NCBI GenBank assembly: GCA_034189655.1
Contig: JAXHUE010000002.1
Span: 1-64,000 of the forward strand
From: JAXHUE01 sp034189655
GTDB lineage: Bacteria > Chloroflexota > Dehalococcoidia > E44-bin15
Direction of reading: 5' to 3'
Length of the DNA: 64,000 nt
The position numbers were made by a program, and so were the translations under genes. Positions 9,407 through 17,759 of the stretch are shown here, one piece after another. How positions within the stretch are numbered: position 1 is the stretch's first letter; each line of letters opens with the position of its first letter. The notes under the pieces were generated by a model that was given only the letters and a program-made list of their open reading frames with translations, was not told the origin of the DNA and did not search any database.

Positions 9407-11116
9407 TCAATCGATGAGCTGGAAGGCCAGGACGTCCACCAGCCCGCGGTCGGTGAGACGCAGCTCCGGTATCACCGGCAGGGCGACGAAGGACAGCGTG
9501 GCGAAGGGGTCGGCGAGGGCGCAGCCCAGCTCCCCGGCCATCCTCTTCAGCCTCTCGAACTTCTCGACCACGGTGGCCAGCGGCTCGTCGGAGAGCAGGC
9601 CGGCGATGGGGAGGGCCAGCGACCCCACTACCTGGCCGCCGGCGGCGACCGCCAGGCCCCCGTGGAGCCTCACCACCTCGCTGATGGCGGCGTAGAGGTC
9701 TTCGTCGCTCGTGCCCACGGCGCAGATGTTGTGGGAGTCGTGGGCGATGGACGAGGCCAGGGCCCCCCGCTTCAGGCCGAACCCCTTCACCAGCCCCAGC
9801 CCGATGTTGCCGCTGGCCCGGTGACGCTCGACGACGGCGAGCTTCAAGATATCCCGCTCCACGTCGGGCACCACCAGCTTGTTGCTCACCTTGACCCTCT
9901 CTTCGCCCTTCCTGGTCACTATCTGGTCGGGGACTATCTCGATGACGGGGAGTATCCCTTTACGCGCCGGCATCTGTAGGCCCTCTATGGTGAACGGCTT
10001 CACGTTCACGGTGCTGGTCATCCCCTGGTTGCCCATGACGATGGGCAGGAAGAGGAGCTCGCTCCCCTTGGCCACCATCCGCCCCTGGTAGAACACCATC
10101 TCGGCACGGAAGCTGGACAGGTCGTCTATCACCGTCATGTTGGCCACGTATCCCGGCGCTATCGCCCCCACGCCGTGGAGGCTGAAGCGCTCGGCGCTGT
10201 TGATGGTGGCGAGCTGGATGGCGCGCACCGGGTCCAGCCCCAGCGCGATGGCCTTTCTCACCACGGCGTCGATATCGCCATCCCGCAGGAGGTCGGCGCA
10301 GCTTCGGTCGTCGACGACGAAGAGGCACCTCTTGTAGGTCTTGTCGGTGACCAGGGGGAGCAGCGCCTCCAGGTTCTTCTCCGAGGAGCCCTCTCGTATC
10401 ATGATGTACATGCCGCGGGCCAGCTTCTCCTGGGCCTCTTCGAGCACGGTGCACTCGTGGTCGGAGCCGATATCGCAGGCGATGTAGGCGTTGAGCCCGT
10501 TCCCCCCCAGCCCCGGGGCGTGGCCATCGATGACCCGGCCCCGGGCCGATGCCAGCTTGGCCATGACGTCGTCGGCGGCGGCGAGGACGCCGGGGACGTT
10601 CATCACCTCGCCCAGGCCGATGGTCTCCTCCCACGACAGCGCCTCCGCCACCTCGGCGGGGCCTATCTCGGCCCCTGCCGTCTCCAGGTGGGTCGCCGGC
10701 ACGCAGGGGGGTACCATGAAGTACACGTCGAATGGCAGGGCCCGGGCGCAGTCGAGCATGTACCTGGCCCCTTTGAGGCCGCGCACGTTTGATATCTCGT
10801 GAAAGTCGGTGACCACCGCCGATACCCCCCGCGGCACCACGGCCTGCGCGTAGCGGGCGACGTGGAGCATGGAGCTCTCCAGGTGGATGTGACCGTTGAT
10901 AAGGCCGGGGGACAGGTACCTGCCCCCCAGGTCGATGAGCTCGTGCGCCGAGCGGTAGTCGCCGACGCCGGCGATCCTGTCTTTGAAGACGGCGACGTTG
11001 CCTTCCTCCACCTCGCCGTTTAGGGTATTCACGATGCGGGCGTTGGCCAGGACCAGGTCTGCCGGCGCCTCGCCCTTGGCCACCGCGATGAGCTCTTTAC
11101 TAGTCGCCCCACTCAT
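9407..11116 (-). CDS. ade: Adenine deaminase
   Basis: A 569-residue amidohydrolase-superfamily adenine deaminase (adenine to hypoxanthine and ammonia). Features are the metal-binding NGHIHLESSML, TDFHEISNV, VIDGHAPGLGGNGLNAYI, and IATINSAERFSLHG near residue 310, with the C-terminal domain containing SSIAHDSHNICAVGTSDEDL. Length is normal for the microbial Ade family. Its ATG overlaps the hpt stop by 4 bp, and mtnA follows directly. The order hpt-ade-mtnA-mtnP gives a complete adenine-to-IMP route for adenine freed from methylthioadenosine. Confidence 0.96.
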   Translation of the reverse strand: MSGATSKELIAVAKGEAPADLVLANARIVNTLNGEVEEGNVAVFKDRIAGVGDYRSAHELIDLGGRYLSPGLINGHIHLESSMLHVARYAQAVVPRGVSAVVTDFHEISNVRGLKGARYMLDCARALPFDVYFMVPPCVPATHLETAGAEIGPAEVAEALSWEETIGLGEVMNVPGVLAAADDVMAKLASARGRVIDGHAPGLGGNGLNAYIACDIGSDHECTVLEEAQEKLARGMYIMIREGSSEKNLEALLPLVTDKTYKRCLFVVDDRSCADLLRDGDIDAVVRKAIALGLDPVRAIQLATINSAERFSLHGVGAIAPGYVANMTVIDDLSSFRAEMVFYQGRMVAKGSELLFLPIVMGNQGMTSTVNVKPFTIEGLQMPARKGILPVIEIVPDQIVTRKGEERVKVSNKLVVPDVERDILKLAVVERHRASGNIGLGLVKGFGLKRGALASSIAHDSHNICAVGTSDEDLYAAISEVVRLHGGLAVAAGGQVVGSLALPIAGLLSDEPLATVVEKFERLKRMAGELGCALADPFATLSFVALPVIPELRLTDRGLVDVLAFQLID

Positions 11117-11637
11117 GGCTCCTCCAGCACACAGATATCGGGGAGCTGGCGTAGCTGCTGGTCGCAGTCCAGGCCGTACCCCACCACGAACACGTCGGGT
11201 ATGGTGAACCCCAGGTAGTCTATGGAGACCGGGACCTTGCGCCGCGCGGGCTTATCGAGCAGGGTGCACAGCGCCAGTGAGGAAGGCCCCTGCGTGCGCA
11301 GGTAGCCGAGGAAAAAGTCGGTGGTGGTGCCGGTATCCACGATGTCCTCGACGACGAGGACGTCCTTCCCCGCTACGCCGGAGATGAGGCCGTGCGTCAC
11401 CGTGACCTGGCCCGAGCTCTCCGTGCCCCGTCCGTAGCTGGAGAGGGCGACGAAGTCTATCTCCACCGGCACGTCGAGGAGCCGCACCAGGTCGGCCACG
11501 AAGACAAAGCACCCTTTCAAGACGCCGACGACGAAGATGTCCCTGCCCTGGTAGTCCCTGTTGATCTCTGCGGCGAGCCGGGCCACCTGGCGGCCGATCT
11601 CCTCTCTCGGTATGAGGACTTTGGCCTTGGCGGTCAA
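11113..11637 (-). CDS. hpt: Hypoxanthine phosphoribosyltransferase
   Basis: A 174-residue type I phosphoribosyltransferase making IMP (or GMP) from hypoxanthine (or guanine) and PRPP. The PRPP motif is VLVVEDIVDTGTT; VGVLKGCFVFVADLVR and SSYGRGTESSG are the other family loops. It starts at TTG (11637), eight bases after AGGAG. The stop overlaps the ade ATG by 4 bp, so product and substrate enzymes are translationally coupled. A 36-bp gap separates it from the CoA-transferase B subunit gene upstream. Confidence 0.95.
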   Translation of the reverse strand: MTAKAKVLIPREEIGRQVARLAAEINRDYQGRDIFVVGVLKGCFVFVADLVRLLDVPVEIDFVALSSYGRGTESSGQVTVTHGLISGVAGKDVLVVEDIVDTGTTTDFFLGYLRTQGPSSLALCTLLDKPARRKVPVSIDYLGFTIPDVFVVGYGLDCDQQLRQLPDICVLEEP

Positions 11638-11673
11638 TGAGCGTTCTCCTCTGTGGCGGGACGGGCCAATGAG

Positions 11674-12345
11674 CTAAAGCTCTATATCCTTCAGGTCATC
11701 GGCCACGATGAGCGTGGCTTCGGTCAACTCCTGCACCTCCTCTGCCGTCCACCCTGGGGCTACCTCCTTTAAGAGCAGCCCGTCGGCGGTCACCTCGATC
11801 ACGGCGAGGTCGGTCACGATGAGGTCGACGCACTCCTTGCCGGTCAATGGATAGGTGCACTCCTTGAGTATCCGGGGCTTGCCGTCCTTGGTGGTGTGCT
11901 CCATGGCGATTATCACCTGCTTCGCCCCCACCGCCAGGTCCATGCTGCCGCCGATGCCCACGCTGGCATCGCCGGGGCGCCGGTAGTTGGCCAGGTCGCC
12001 CTTCTCGGATACCTGGTACGCCCCCATGACGGTGATGTCCAGCTTCCTCCCCCTTATCATGTCGAAGGAGATGTCCATGTCGAAGAAGGACATCCCCGCC
12101 TTGGGGGTGAAGAACCTCATCCCGGCATCGACAAAGCGGATATCTACCTGATCGACCTCGTCCTCCAGGAGTATAGGCCCGTAGCCGAGGACGCCGTTCT
12201 CTGCCTCGAAGAGGATGGTGCGGCCTTCGGGTATGAACAGTGCGCACAGGTTGGGTACGCCCACGCCCAGGTTGACACAGTACCCGTCCTGGAACTCCTT
12301 GGCCGCCCTCATGGCGATGGTCTCTTCGGAAAGCCGCTCTTTCAT
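11674..12345 (-). CDS. CoA-transferase family I, subunit B
   Basis: A 223-residue beta subunit of a family I CoA-transferase. The active-site glutamate lies in FEAENGVLGYGP (ENG motif), after NLGVGVPNL; GGSMDLAVGAKQVIIAMEHT is also characteristic. With the overlapping subunit A it should move CoA between acyl groups such as 3-oxoacids, acetate or succinate; the substrate cannot be told from sequence. The ATG at 12345 follows GGAGGG and overlaps the end of subunit A by 4 bp. Confidence 0.92.
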   Translation of the reverse strand: MKERLSEETIAMRAAKEFQDGYCVNLGVGVPNLCALFIPEGRTILFEAENGVLGYGPILLEDEVDQVDIRFVDAGMRFFTPKAGMSFFDMDISFDMIRGRKLDITVMGAYQVSEKGDLANYRRPGDASVGIGGSMDLAVGAKQVIIAMEHTTKDGKPRILKECTYPLTGKECVDLIVTDLAVIEVTADGLLLKEVAPGWTAEEVQELTEATLIVADDLKDIEL

Positions 12346-13142
12346 TGTTCGCCCTCCTGCTTGCCAGTGGAGAGGAACAGCGACCTCATCCACTGGATGG
12401 ACAGTATCTCCTGGATCTTGCCCTGGACGTAGGTGTGGCTCCCGTAGCTGCCATCGGGGATCTTGACGATGCGGTCGACGAAGGCCGCCGGGGTGACGAT
12501 GGTCTCAGGGTCGAGCTCACCAGGCTCCACGATCTCGTCGACCTCGGCGATGGTGACCTCTGCCGCCATGGCGATGACCGGGTTGCACCCGCGGCCCACT
12601 CCCAGGTAGACCAGGTTGCCGTAGCGGTCGGCCTTGTGTGCCCGCACGAACCCGTAGTCGGGCTTGAGCGGCATCTCCAGGAGGTACTCCTTGCCGTCTA
12701 TCACCCGCTTCTCCTTGCCCTCCTCGATCACGGTGCCGATGCCCACCGGGCTGTAGAAGCCACCGAGGCCACCGGCGGCGGCACGCAGCCGGGCCATGAG
12801 CAGGCCGTGACTTATGGGCACCAGCTCTATCTTGCCCTCGTGCTCGGCACCGGCGACGGGTATGCCCATGCTGGCGGCACGCGCCGCGCTCACGAAGTAG
12901 GGGGTGATGAGTCTCTTTATCTGCGCGGTGAGTATGCCCGGGTTGGTGAAGGCCTCTTCAGGGAGGGGCAGGTTTATCCAGTTCTCGATTATGACGGTGA
13001 GGTCCTTGGCCCCCTGGTCCCTCAAGGCGCGCACCAGGTTCTGGGGGAAGCCGGGGAAGCCCCAGAAGTACATGGCGACGCTGGCTCTGTCGGGGATATC
13101 GGCTACAGCGGCGTCGAAGTCGGCGTATATCTTGTCCTTCAA
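12342..13142 (-). CDS. CoA-transferase family I, subunit A
   Basis: A 266-residue alpha subunit. Typical segments are NYRR-independent GGLGGFYSPVGIGT, RAHKADRYGNLVYLG and GCNPVIAMAAEVTIAEVDEI. It forms the CoA-binding half of a two-subunit CoA-transferase with the next gene. The start is TTG at 13142, placed 9 bases after a GGAGG and overlapping the stop of the small Cys-rich gene (TTGA). The upstream extension of the frame to 13295 is antisense-like and rejected. Neighbours on both sides are cofactor and purine salvage genes, so the CoA-transferase is out of its usual catabolic context. Confidence 0.9.
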   Translation of the reverse strand: MKDKIYADFDAAVADIPDRASVAMYFWGFPGFPQNLVRALRDQGAKDLTVIIENWINLPLPEEAFTNPGILTAQIKRLITPYFVSAARAASMGIPVAGAEHEGKIELVPISHGLLMARLRAAAGGLGGFYSPVGIGTVIEEGKEKRVIDGKEYLLEMPLKPDYGFVRAHKADRYGNLVYLGVGRGCNPVIAMAAEVTIAEVDEIVEPGELDPETIVTPAAFVDRIVKIPDGSYGSHTYVQGKIQEILSIQWMRSLFLSTGKQEGEQ

Positions 13143-13402
13143 AGCAGCTCTCCTCCTATTTGTCGTAGCGCCTGTTCCAGGCTCATCGTCTCGTAGCAGG
13201 GGCAGGCCTCGTCGTAGCTCGTCGCGGGGAAGACGCAGTGGTCCAGGTGCATGCCGGGGAACCATCCCTCCCTCTCGTTCTCCTCCAGGTCGCACCAGTG
13301 CTCCCGGTAGTCACAGCTAGGGTCATAGTCGCCCATGACGTGGTGTGTGCAGGTATTGCAGCGGCCGGGGCGAACGACGATGATATCCATGTCTTCCTGC
13401 AT
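13139..13402 (-). CDS. Small Cys/His-rich protein of unknown function
   Basis: An 87-residue protein with seven cysteines (15, 18, 30, 37, 56, 67, 69) and five histidines, with CNTCTHH at residues 15-21 and CPCY at 67-70. I do not recognise the family. A metal site (zinc or Fe-S) is likely. The ATG at 13402 has GGAG six bases upstream. Its stop overlaps the TTG start of CoA-transferase subunit A by 4 bp, and the corrinoid ABC transporter genes lie 56 bp upstream, so it is expressed with the B12 genes. The frame also extends far upstream as an Arg/Pro-rich shadow of btuD. Confidence 0.72.
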   Translation of the reverse strand: MQEDMDIIVVRPGRCNTCTHHVMGDYDPSCDYREHWCDLEENEREGWFPGMHLDHCVFPATSYDEACPCYETMSLEQALRQIGGELL

Positions 13403-13458
13403 ATGCCTCTCCACAGAGCTGAGTGTCATCCTATTATAGTGGCGAGGGTATGCTTTGT

Positions 13459-14250
13459 CTAGACCGAGTCCCCCCTGGGGTTCACCACGACGTGGGGCGT
13501 GCCGGTCTGGGGGTGCCGCGTTACCCCGACGGAGGTGGCGAAGACCTCCGCTATGGTGTGTGCGGTGAGGACCTGGTGCGGGGGGCCGTCGGCGACGATG
13601 GCCCCCTCTTTGAGCAGGAGCAGCCTGTGGAAGTAGAGGGCGGCCAGGTTCAGGTCGTGCATCGCTGCGATCACGGTGATGCCGTGGTCGCGGTTTAGGA
13701 GCTTGACTGCCTCCAGTATCTCCACCTGGTGGTTGATGTCCAGGTGGGCGGTGGGCTCGTCGAGGAGGAGCACCCGCGGCTCCTGGGCCAGGGCCATGGC
13801 CAGCACCACCTTCTGGCGCTCCCCGCCGCTCAGCTCGTTGAAGAAGCGCCCCTGCATGCCATCGATGCCGATGAGCTCCATGGCCCGCTCGATGGCCTGG
13901 CAGTCTGCCTCGTCCTCGTTGGAGAAGGCCTTTAAGAACGGTGTCCTCCCCAGGAGCACCACCTCCCTGGAGCTGAAGGCGAAGGGCATGTGGAAGTGCT
14001 GCGGCACCACGGCCACCCGGCGCGCGATGTCGCGGCGCTTGAGTTGCCCCAGCGGGGAGCCGTCCAGGCGCACCTCTCCCGCCTCCGGCGCGAGCACCCC
14101 GCACATCACCTTGAGCAGCGTGGTCTTGCCGGAGCCGTTGGGCCCCAGGAGCGCCACCATCTCGCCCGCGGCGATGGTGAGGCCCACCTGGCGCAGCACC
14201 GGGCCCTGGCCGTAGGAGAAGGACACTTGAGAGAGCTCAAAGCCGGCCAT
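13459..14250 (-). CDS. btuD: Corrinoid/iron-type ABC transporter ATP-binding protein
   Basis: A 263-residue FecE/BtuD-type ATPase: Walker A LLGPNGSGKTTLLKV, signature LSGGERQKVVLAMALAQ, Walker B VLLLDEPTAHLDI, and the switch histidine in VIAAMHDLNLAA. It powers import through the BtuC-like permease. The ATG overlaps the btuC stop by one base. Downstream of a cobalamin riboswitch and among cobT, cobS and cobU, corrinoid is the likely substrate; heme or siderophore would be the alternatives for this subfamily. Confidence 0.93.
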   Translation of the reverse strand: MAGFELSQVSFSYGQGPVLRQVGLTIAAGEMVALLGPNGSGKTTLLKVMCGVLAPEAGEVRLDGSPLGQLKRRDIARRVAVVPQHFHMPFAFSSREVVLLGRTPFLKAFSNEDEADCQAIERAMELIGIDGMQGRFFNELSGGERQKVVLAMALAQEPRVLLLDEPTAHLDINHQVEILEAVKLLNRDHGITVIAAMHDLNLAALYFHRLLLLKEGAIVADGPPHQVLTAHTIAEVFATSVGVTRHPQTGTPHVVVNPRGDSV

Positions 14251-15356
14251 TAGAAGGCGTACTCCCTTCCGGTGCGCCGCAGGAGGTAGATGAAGAACGG
14301 TGCGCCGATGAGCGCGGTGATGATGCCCACCGGCATCTCTTCGGGGGCGATGACGACGCGGGCGAGGAGGTCGGCCAGGACCAGGAAGCCTGCCCCGACG
14401 AGTGCGGAGGCGGGCAGGAGGAGGCGGTGGTCTGGCCCCAGCACCATCCTCACTGCGTGGGGCACCATGAGCCCCACGAAACCGATGAGGCCGCTCATGG
14501 AGACGGCGGCGCCGGTGAGCAGGGAGCCTACGCCCAGGATGAGGAGCTTGTCCCGCTCCACCTCGATGCCCAGGTAGGCGGCACCCTCCTCTCCCAGCGA
14601 GAAGGCGTTTAGGCGAAAGGCGAAGAAGCGGGCCGCCACTATGCCTGCGATGATGAGGGGGACCAGCACCGCCAACTGGCTCCAGTCGCTCACCGCTATC
14701 CCGCCCATGAGGAAGGAGAACACGGAGTGCAGCCTGAGCTGGAGCCTGTCGCTCAAGGTGATGAGCAGGCTCATCGCCGCCGCCAGCATGGCGCTCACTG
14801 CGAAGCCGGCGAGCAGCATGCTCACGATGGGTGTCTTGCCGCCGACGCGGGCGACGTTGTATACCAGGAGCACGGCACCCATCGCCCCGAGAAAGGCGGC
14901 AACGGGCACCAGCCCGAACCCGGCGAAGGCCAGGCTGACGGGCAGCATCATGGCCAGGGTGGCCCCGAAGGCGGCCCCGGCGGAGGTGCCGATGATGTAG
15001 GGGTCGGCCATGGGGTTCCTCAACAGCCCCTGGAAGAGCACCCCGGCCGCGGCCAGGGCCGCCCCCACGAAGGCCGCCGCCGTCACCCGGGGCAGCCTGA
15101 TGTGGAACAGGATGGTCTCGGCGCTGTCTGGCCAGGTGACGGTGAAGTGGGCCACTCCCACCTGGTTCAAGGTCATCTTCACGATGTCGAGCGGGGACAG
15201 GGGCACCGCCCCGAACGCCGCGGCGAAGACCAGGCAGACCAGGAGGCAGGCGAACAGCAGCGAGAGCACCAGGACCGAGCGACGGCCGCTGTGTGTCCTG
15301 GTGTGCCCCCTCCCGTTCGATGCCGTGTCCTGCACCAGTGCCTGCTTTGCTCCCAT
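14250..15356 (-). CDS. btuC: FecCD/BtuC-family ABC transporter permease
   Basis: A 368-residue inner-membrane permease with about nine or ten hydrophobic spans and a long polar N-terminus. Family motifs include RLPRVTAAAFVGAALAAAG, GLLRNPMADPYIIGTSAGAA and GLIGFVGLMVPHAVR (coupling-helix region). It forms the channel of the corrinoid importer with btuD and btuF. The ATG at 15356 starts 2 bp after the cobU stop. Confidence 0.94.
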   Translation of the reverse strand: MGAKQALVQDTASNGRGHTRTHSGRRSVLVLSLLFACLLVCLVFAAAFGAVPLSPLDIVKMTLNQVGVAHFTVTWPDSAETILFHIRLPRVTAAAFVGAALAAAGVLFQGLLRNPMADPYIIGTSAGAAFGATLAMMLPVSLAFAGFGLVPVAAFLGAMGAVLLVYNVARVGGKTPIVSMLLAGFAVSAMLAAAMSLLITLSDRLQLRLHSVFSFLMGGIAVSDWSQLAVLVPLIIAGIVAARFFAFRLNAFSLGEEGAAYLGIEVERDKLLILGVGSLLTGAAVSMSGLIGFVGLMVPHAVRMVLGPDHRLLLPASALVGAGFLVLADLLARVVIAPEEMPVGIITALIGAPFFIYLLRRTGREYAF

Positions 15357-15358
15357 AT

Positions 15359-15922
15359 TCAGTCCTCGTGTGCCGGTGCCTTCAAGACCAGGGGCAGCCC
15401 TGCCACCATGAGGTATACCCTGTCGGCGCGCTGGGCAACGAGCTGGTTGGCCCGGCCCAGGAGGTCGCGATAGGCCCTGCCCATGGGGTAGGGGGGCACC
15501 AGCCCCATCCCCACCTCGTTGGAGACGACGATGAGGGTGACCCCTGTGCGCTGCGCCGTGTCCAGGAGCCGCCCCACCTCCGTGGCGACGGCGGCCGCTG
15601 CGGCGTCGATGTCCCCGTCGTCGATGTCGCCCACCATGTTGTACACCATGAGTGTGAGGCAGTCCAGGAGCACCACCTCGGCATCGCCGATGTGCTGTGA
15701 CAGGGCATCGGCCGCCCCGGTGGGCGCCTCGATGGTGCGCCAGCCCGCGGGGCGGTCACGGCGGTGCTGTGCGATGCGGCGGCTCATCTCCTCGTCGCCG
15801 GCCACCAGGGTGGCGACGAAGAGCACCCGCTCCCCGCGCCCGGCGGCCAGCCCCTGGGCAAAGAGGCTCTTGCCGCTGCGGGCGCCTCCCAGGACAAGTA
15901 TCTGCTCACCAGTCATCTGCAT
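15359..15922 (-). CDS. cobU: Adenosylcobinamide kinase / adenosylcobinamide-phosphate guanylyltransferase
   Basis: A 187-residue bifunctional enzyme that phosphorylates adenosylcobinamide and converts it to adenosylcobinamide-GDP. The P-loop is LGGARSGKSLFAQ; other markers are VVSNEVGMGLVP and the C-terminal RANQLVAQRADRVYLMVAGLP. Its ATG at 15922 is 4 bp after the cobS stop. It supplies the lower-loop activation step between cobinamide import and CobS. Confidence 0.95.
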   Translation of the reverse strand: MQMTGEQILVLGGARSGKSLFAQGLAAGRGERVLFVATLVAGDEEMSRRIAQHRRDRPAGWRTIEAPTGAADALSQHIGDAEVVLLDCLTLMVYNMVGDIDDGDIDAAAAAVATEVGRLLDTAQRTGVTLIVVSNEVGMGLVPPYPMGRAYRDLLGRANQLVAQRADRVYLMVAGLPLVLKAPAHED

Positions 15923-15926
15923 GCCC

Positions 15927-16682
15927 CTACAGGTAGCCCCCGGCGATCACGGGGACCAGGATAAGCACCGATATCTCTGATAGCTCGTTCACCGCGCCGT
16001 AGGTATCGCCGGTGAGGCCGCCGAACCTGCCCTTAAAGAAGGCGCACAGGGCCATGACGATGAGGAGCGCCGCGGCCACGAGCACTGCGCCCCGGGGCCA
16101 CAAAAGGCCCATGGCGGCCACCAGGGCGATGAGGGTGGCCAGTGCCGCCCGCCACCAGGTGGCCCCCTCCTTGAAGGCCCGCCCCATCCCGCTCTCCCTG
16201 GCGTAGGGGTACGCAGAGATGGCCCACACCATGGCCCAGCGGCCGAGCGCGGGCATCAGGATGATGGCCGCCATCCTCACGCCCCCGGGCAGGACGAGGA
16301 GGGCGACGTACTTTATGAGTATCCCCAGGACTGCCCCGACGACGCCGAAGCCACCGGCGTGGCTGTCGCGCATGATATCCAGCCTCTCCTGCCGAGACCT
16401 GCCCGCGGCCATGGCGTCGCAGGTGTCTACCAGCCCGTCCAGGTGGTGGGCGCCGGTGATGACGACCAGTGCCAGGACCACCAGCGCGCTCCCCAGCGCC
16501 GGGGGCAGGAACAGGGCGAAGAGAAGGTCGAGCCCGTACAGGAGGCCGCCGATGAGCAGCCCGACGACGGGGAAAAAGACAAGGGAGCGGCCGAGCTCCT
16601 CGGTGCCCATCTCCCGGCGGGCGAAGAGGGGCACTATGGTGAGGAACCGTATGGCGGCGACCAGGCCCACCTGTCTGCTCAA
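15927..16682 (-). CDS. cobS: Adenosylcobinamide-GDP ribazoletransferase (cobalamin synthase)
   Basis: A 251-residue polytopic membrane enzyme joining adenosylcobinamide-GDP and alpha-ribazole. The family signature GAHHLDGLVDTCDAM, with its Asp pair, and RQERLDIMRDSHAGGFG are present, with several hydrophobic helices. It starts at TTG (16682) overlapping the cobT stop by 4 bp (TTGA). Together with CobT and CobU this completes nucleotide-loop assembly. Confidence 0.95.
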   Translation of the reverse strand: MSRQVGLVAAIRFLTIVPLFARREMGTEELGRSLVFFPVVGLLIGGLLYGLDLLFALFLPPALGSALVVLALVVITGAHHLDGLVDTCDAMAAGRSRQERLDIMRDSHAGGFGVVGAVLGILIKYVALLVLPGGVRMAAIILMPALGRWAMVWAISAYPYARESGMGRAFKEGATWWRAALATLIALVAAMGLLWPRGAVLVAAALLIVMALCAFFKGRFGGLTGDTYGAVNELSEISVLILVPVIAGGYL

Positions 16683-17749
16683 CGCCCGTCCTCTTCCCCG
16701 GCGGTGGATACGCCGGCCTCGGCGAAGGTGGCCATCTCTGCCAGCAGCCTGGTCGCTGCCTCGACGATGGAGATGGCGATGGCGGCGCCGCTGCCCTCGC
16801 CCAGGCGCATGTCCAGGCTCACCACCGGCTTGAGCCCCAGGTGCTTGAGCACCGCCAGGTGGCCGGGCTCGGCCGAGAGGTGCGCCGCGATGAGGTGCTC
16901 GCCGAGCTGCGGTGCCATCTGCACCGCTACCAGGGCCGCCGCCCCGGAGATGAAGCCGTCGATGACCACGGGTATGCGCCGGGCGGCGGCCCCGAGCATC
17001 ACCCCGGCCAGGGCGCCGATCTCCAGGCCCCCCACCTTGGCCAGCACGTCGAGGCCGTCGGCGGGGTCGGGACGGTTCACCGAGAGCGCCCTCTCGATGA
17101 CGGCCACCTTGTGGCAGAGCTGGGCGTCGTCGATGCCGGTGCCGCGCCCGGTGACCACGGTCACCTGCTCGCCGGTGATGGCCGCGGCGATGGCGCTGGC
17201 GGCGGTGGTGTTGCCGATGCCCATGTCGCCGGTGCCGACGATGTCGAGCCCCTTAGCCGCCTCGCGCTCCACGATCTCTATGCCGGCCTCCACGGCAGAT
17301 ATCGCCTGGGCCCGGCTCATGGCCGGGCCGCGCGCCATGTTGGCTGTCCCCGGGGCCACCCTCATCGAGACCAGGTCAGGGTGCAGGGGTACATCGGTGG
17401 CCACCCCCACATCGACCACCACCACGCGGGCGCCGATGTGCCGGGCCAGGGCGTTTATGGCGGCGCCACCCCCGATGAAGTTGTGCACCATCTGGGCGGT
17501 GACCTCCTGAGGGTACAGGCTCACCCCCTCGGCGCAGACGCCGTGGTCGGCGGCCGCGACCACTATCGCCTTGCGCCCGGTACTGGGCACGGCCTGGCCG
17601 CTGACACCGGCCACCTGGATGGAGAGCTCCTCTAAGCGCCCCAGGCTCCCTCTGGGCTTGGTGAGCCTGTCCTGGCGCTCGCGGGCCGCGCTCATCGCTC
17701 CCCGGTCCAGGGGGCCGATCTCGGAGAGTACCCTGTCTATGGATGACAT
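16679..17749 (-). CDS. cobT: Nicotinate-nucleotide--dimethylbenzimidazole phosphoribosyltransferase
   Basis: A 356-residue CobT, which activates the lower-ligand base to alpha-ribazole-5'-phosphate. Visible are DIVGTGDMGIGNTTAASA, VVTGRGTGI, VDVGVATDVP, and the catalytic glutamate in DMRLGEGSGAA (Glu318). Length is standard. The ATG at 17749 follows GGAG and lies 10 bp after btuF. No gene for dimethylbenzimidazole synthesis (bluB or bza) is in the window, so the base must be made elsewhere or scavenged. Confidence 0.96.
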   Translation of the reverse strand: MSSIDRVLSEIGPLDRGAMSAARERQDRLTKPRGSLGRLEELSIQVAGVSGQAVPSTGRKAIVVAAADHGVCAEGVSLYPQEVTAQMVHNFIGGGAAINALARHIGARVVVVDVGVATDVPLHPDLVSMRVAPGTANMARGPAMSRAQAISAVEAGIEIVEREAAKGLDIVGTGDMGIGNTTAASAIAAAITGEQVTVVTGRGTGIDDAQLCHKVAVIERALSVNRPDPADGLDVLAKVGGLEIGALAGVMLGAAARRIPVVIDGFISGAAALVAVQMAPQLGEHLIAAHLSAEPGHLAVLKHLGLKPVVSLDMRLGEGSGAAIAISIVEAATRLLAEMATFAEAGVSTAGEEDGR

Positions 17750-17759
17750 CGCCTGCTCC

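Noticed and set aside
13139..14104. 321-residue protein spanning btuD and the small Cys-rich gene
   Set aside because: The first two thirds are an Arg/Pro-rich frame-shifted reading of btuD; only the last 87 residues have their own Shine-Dalgarno sequence and protein-like composition.
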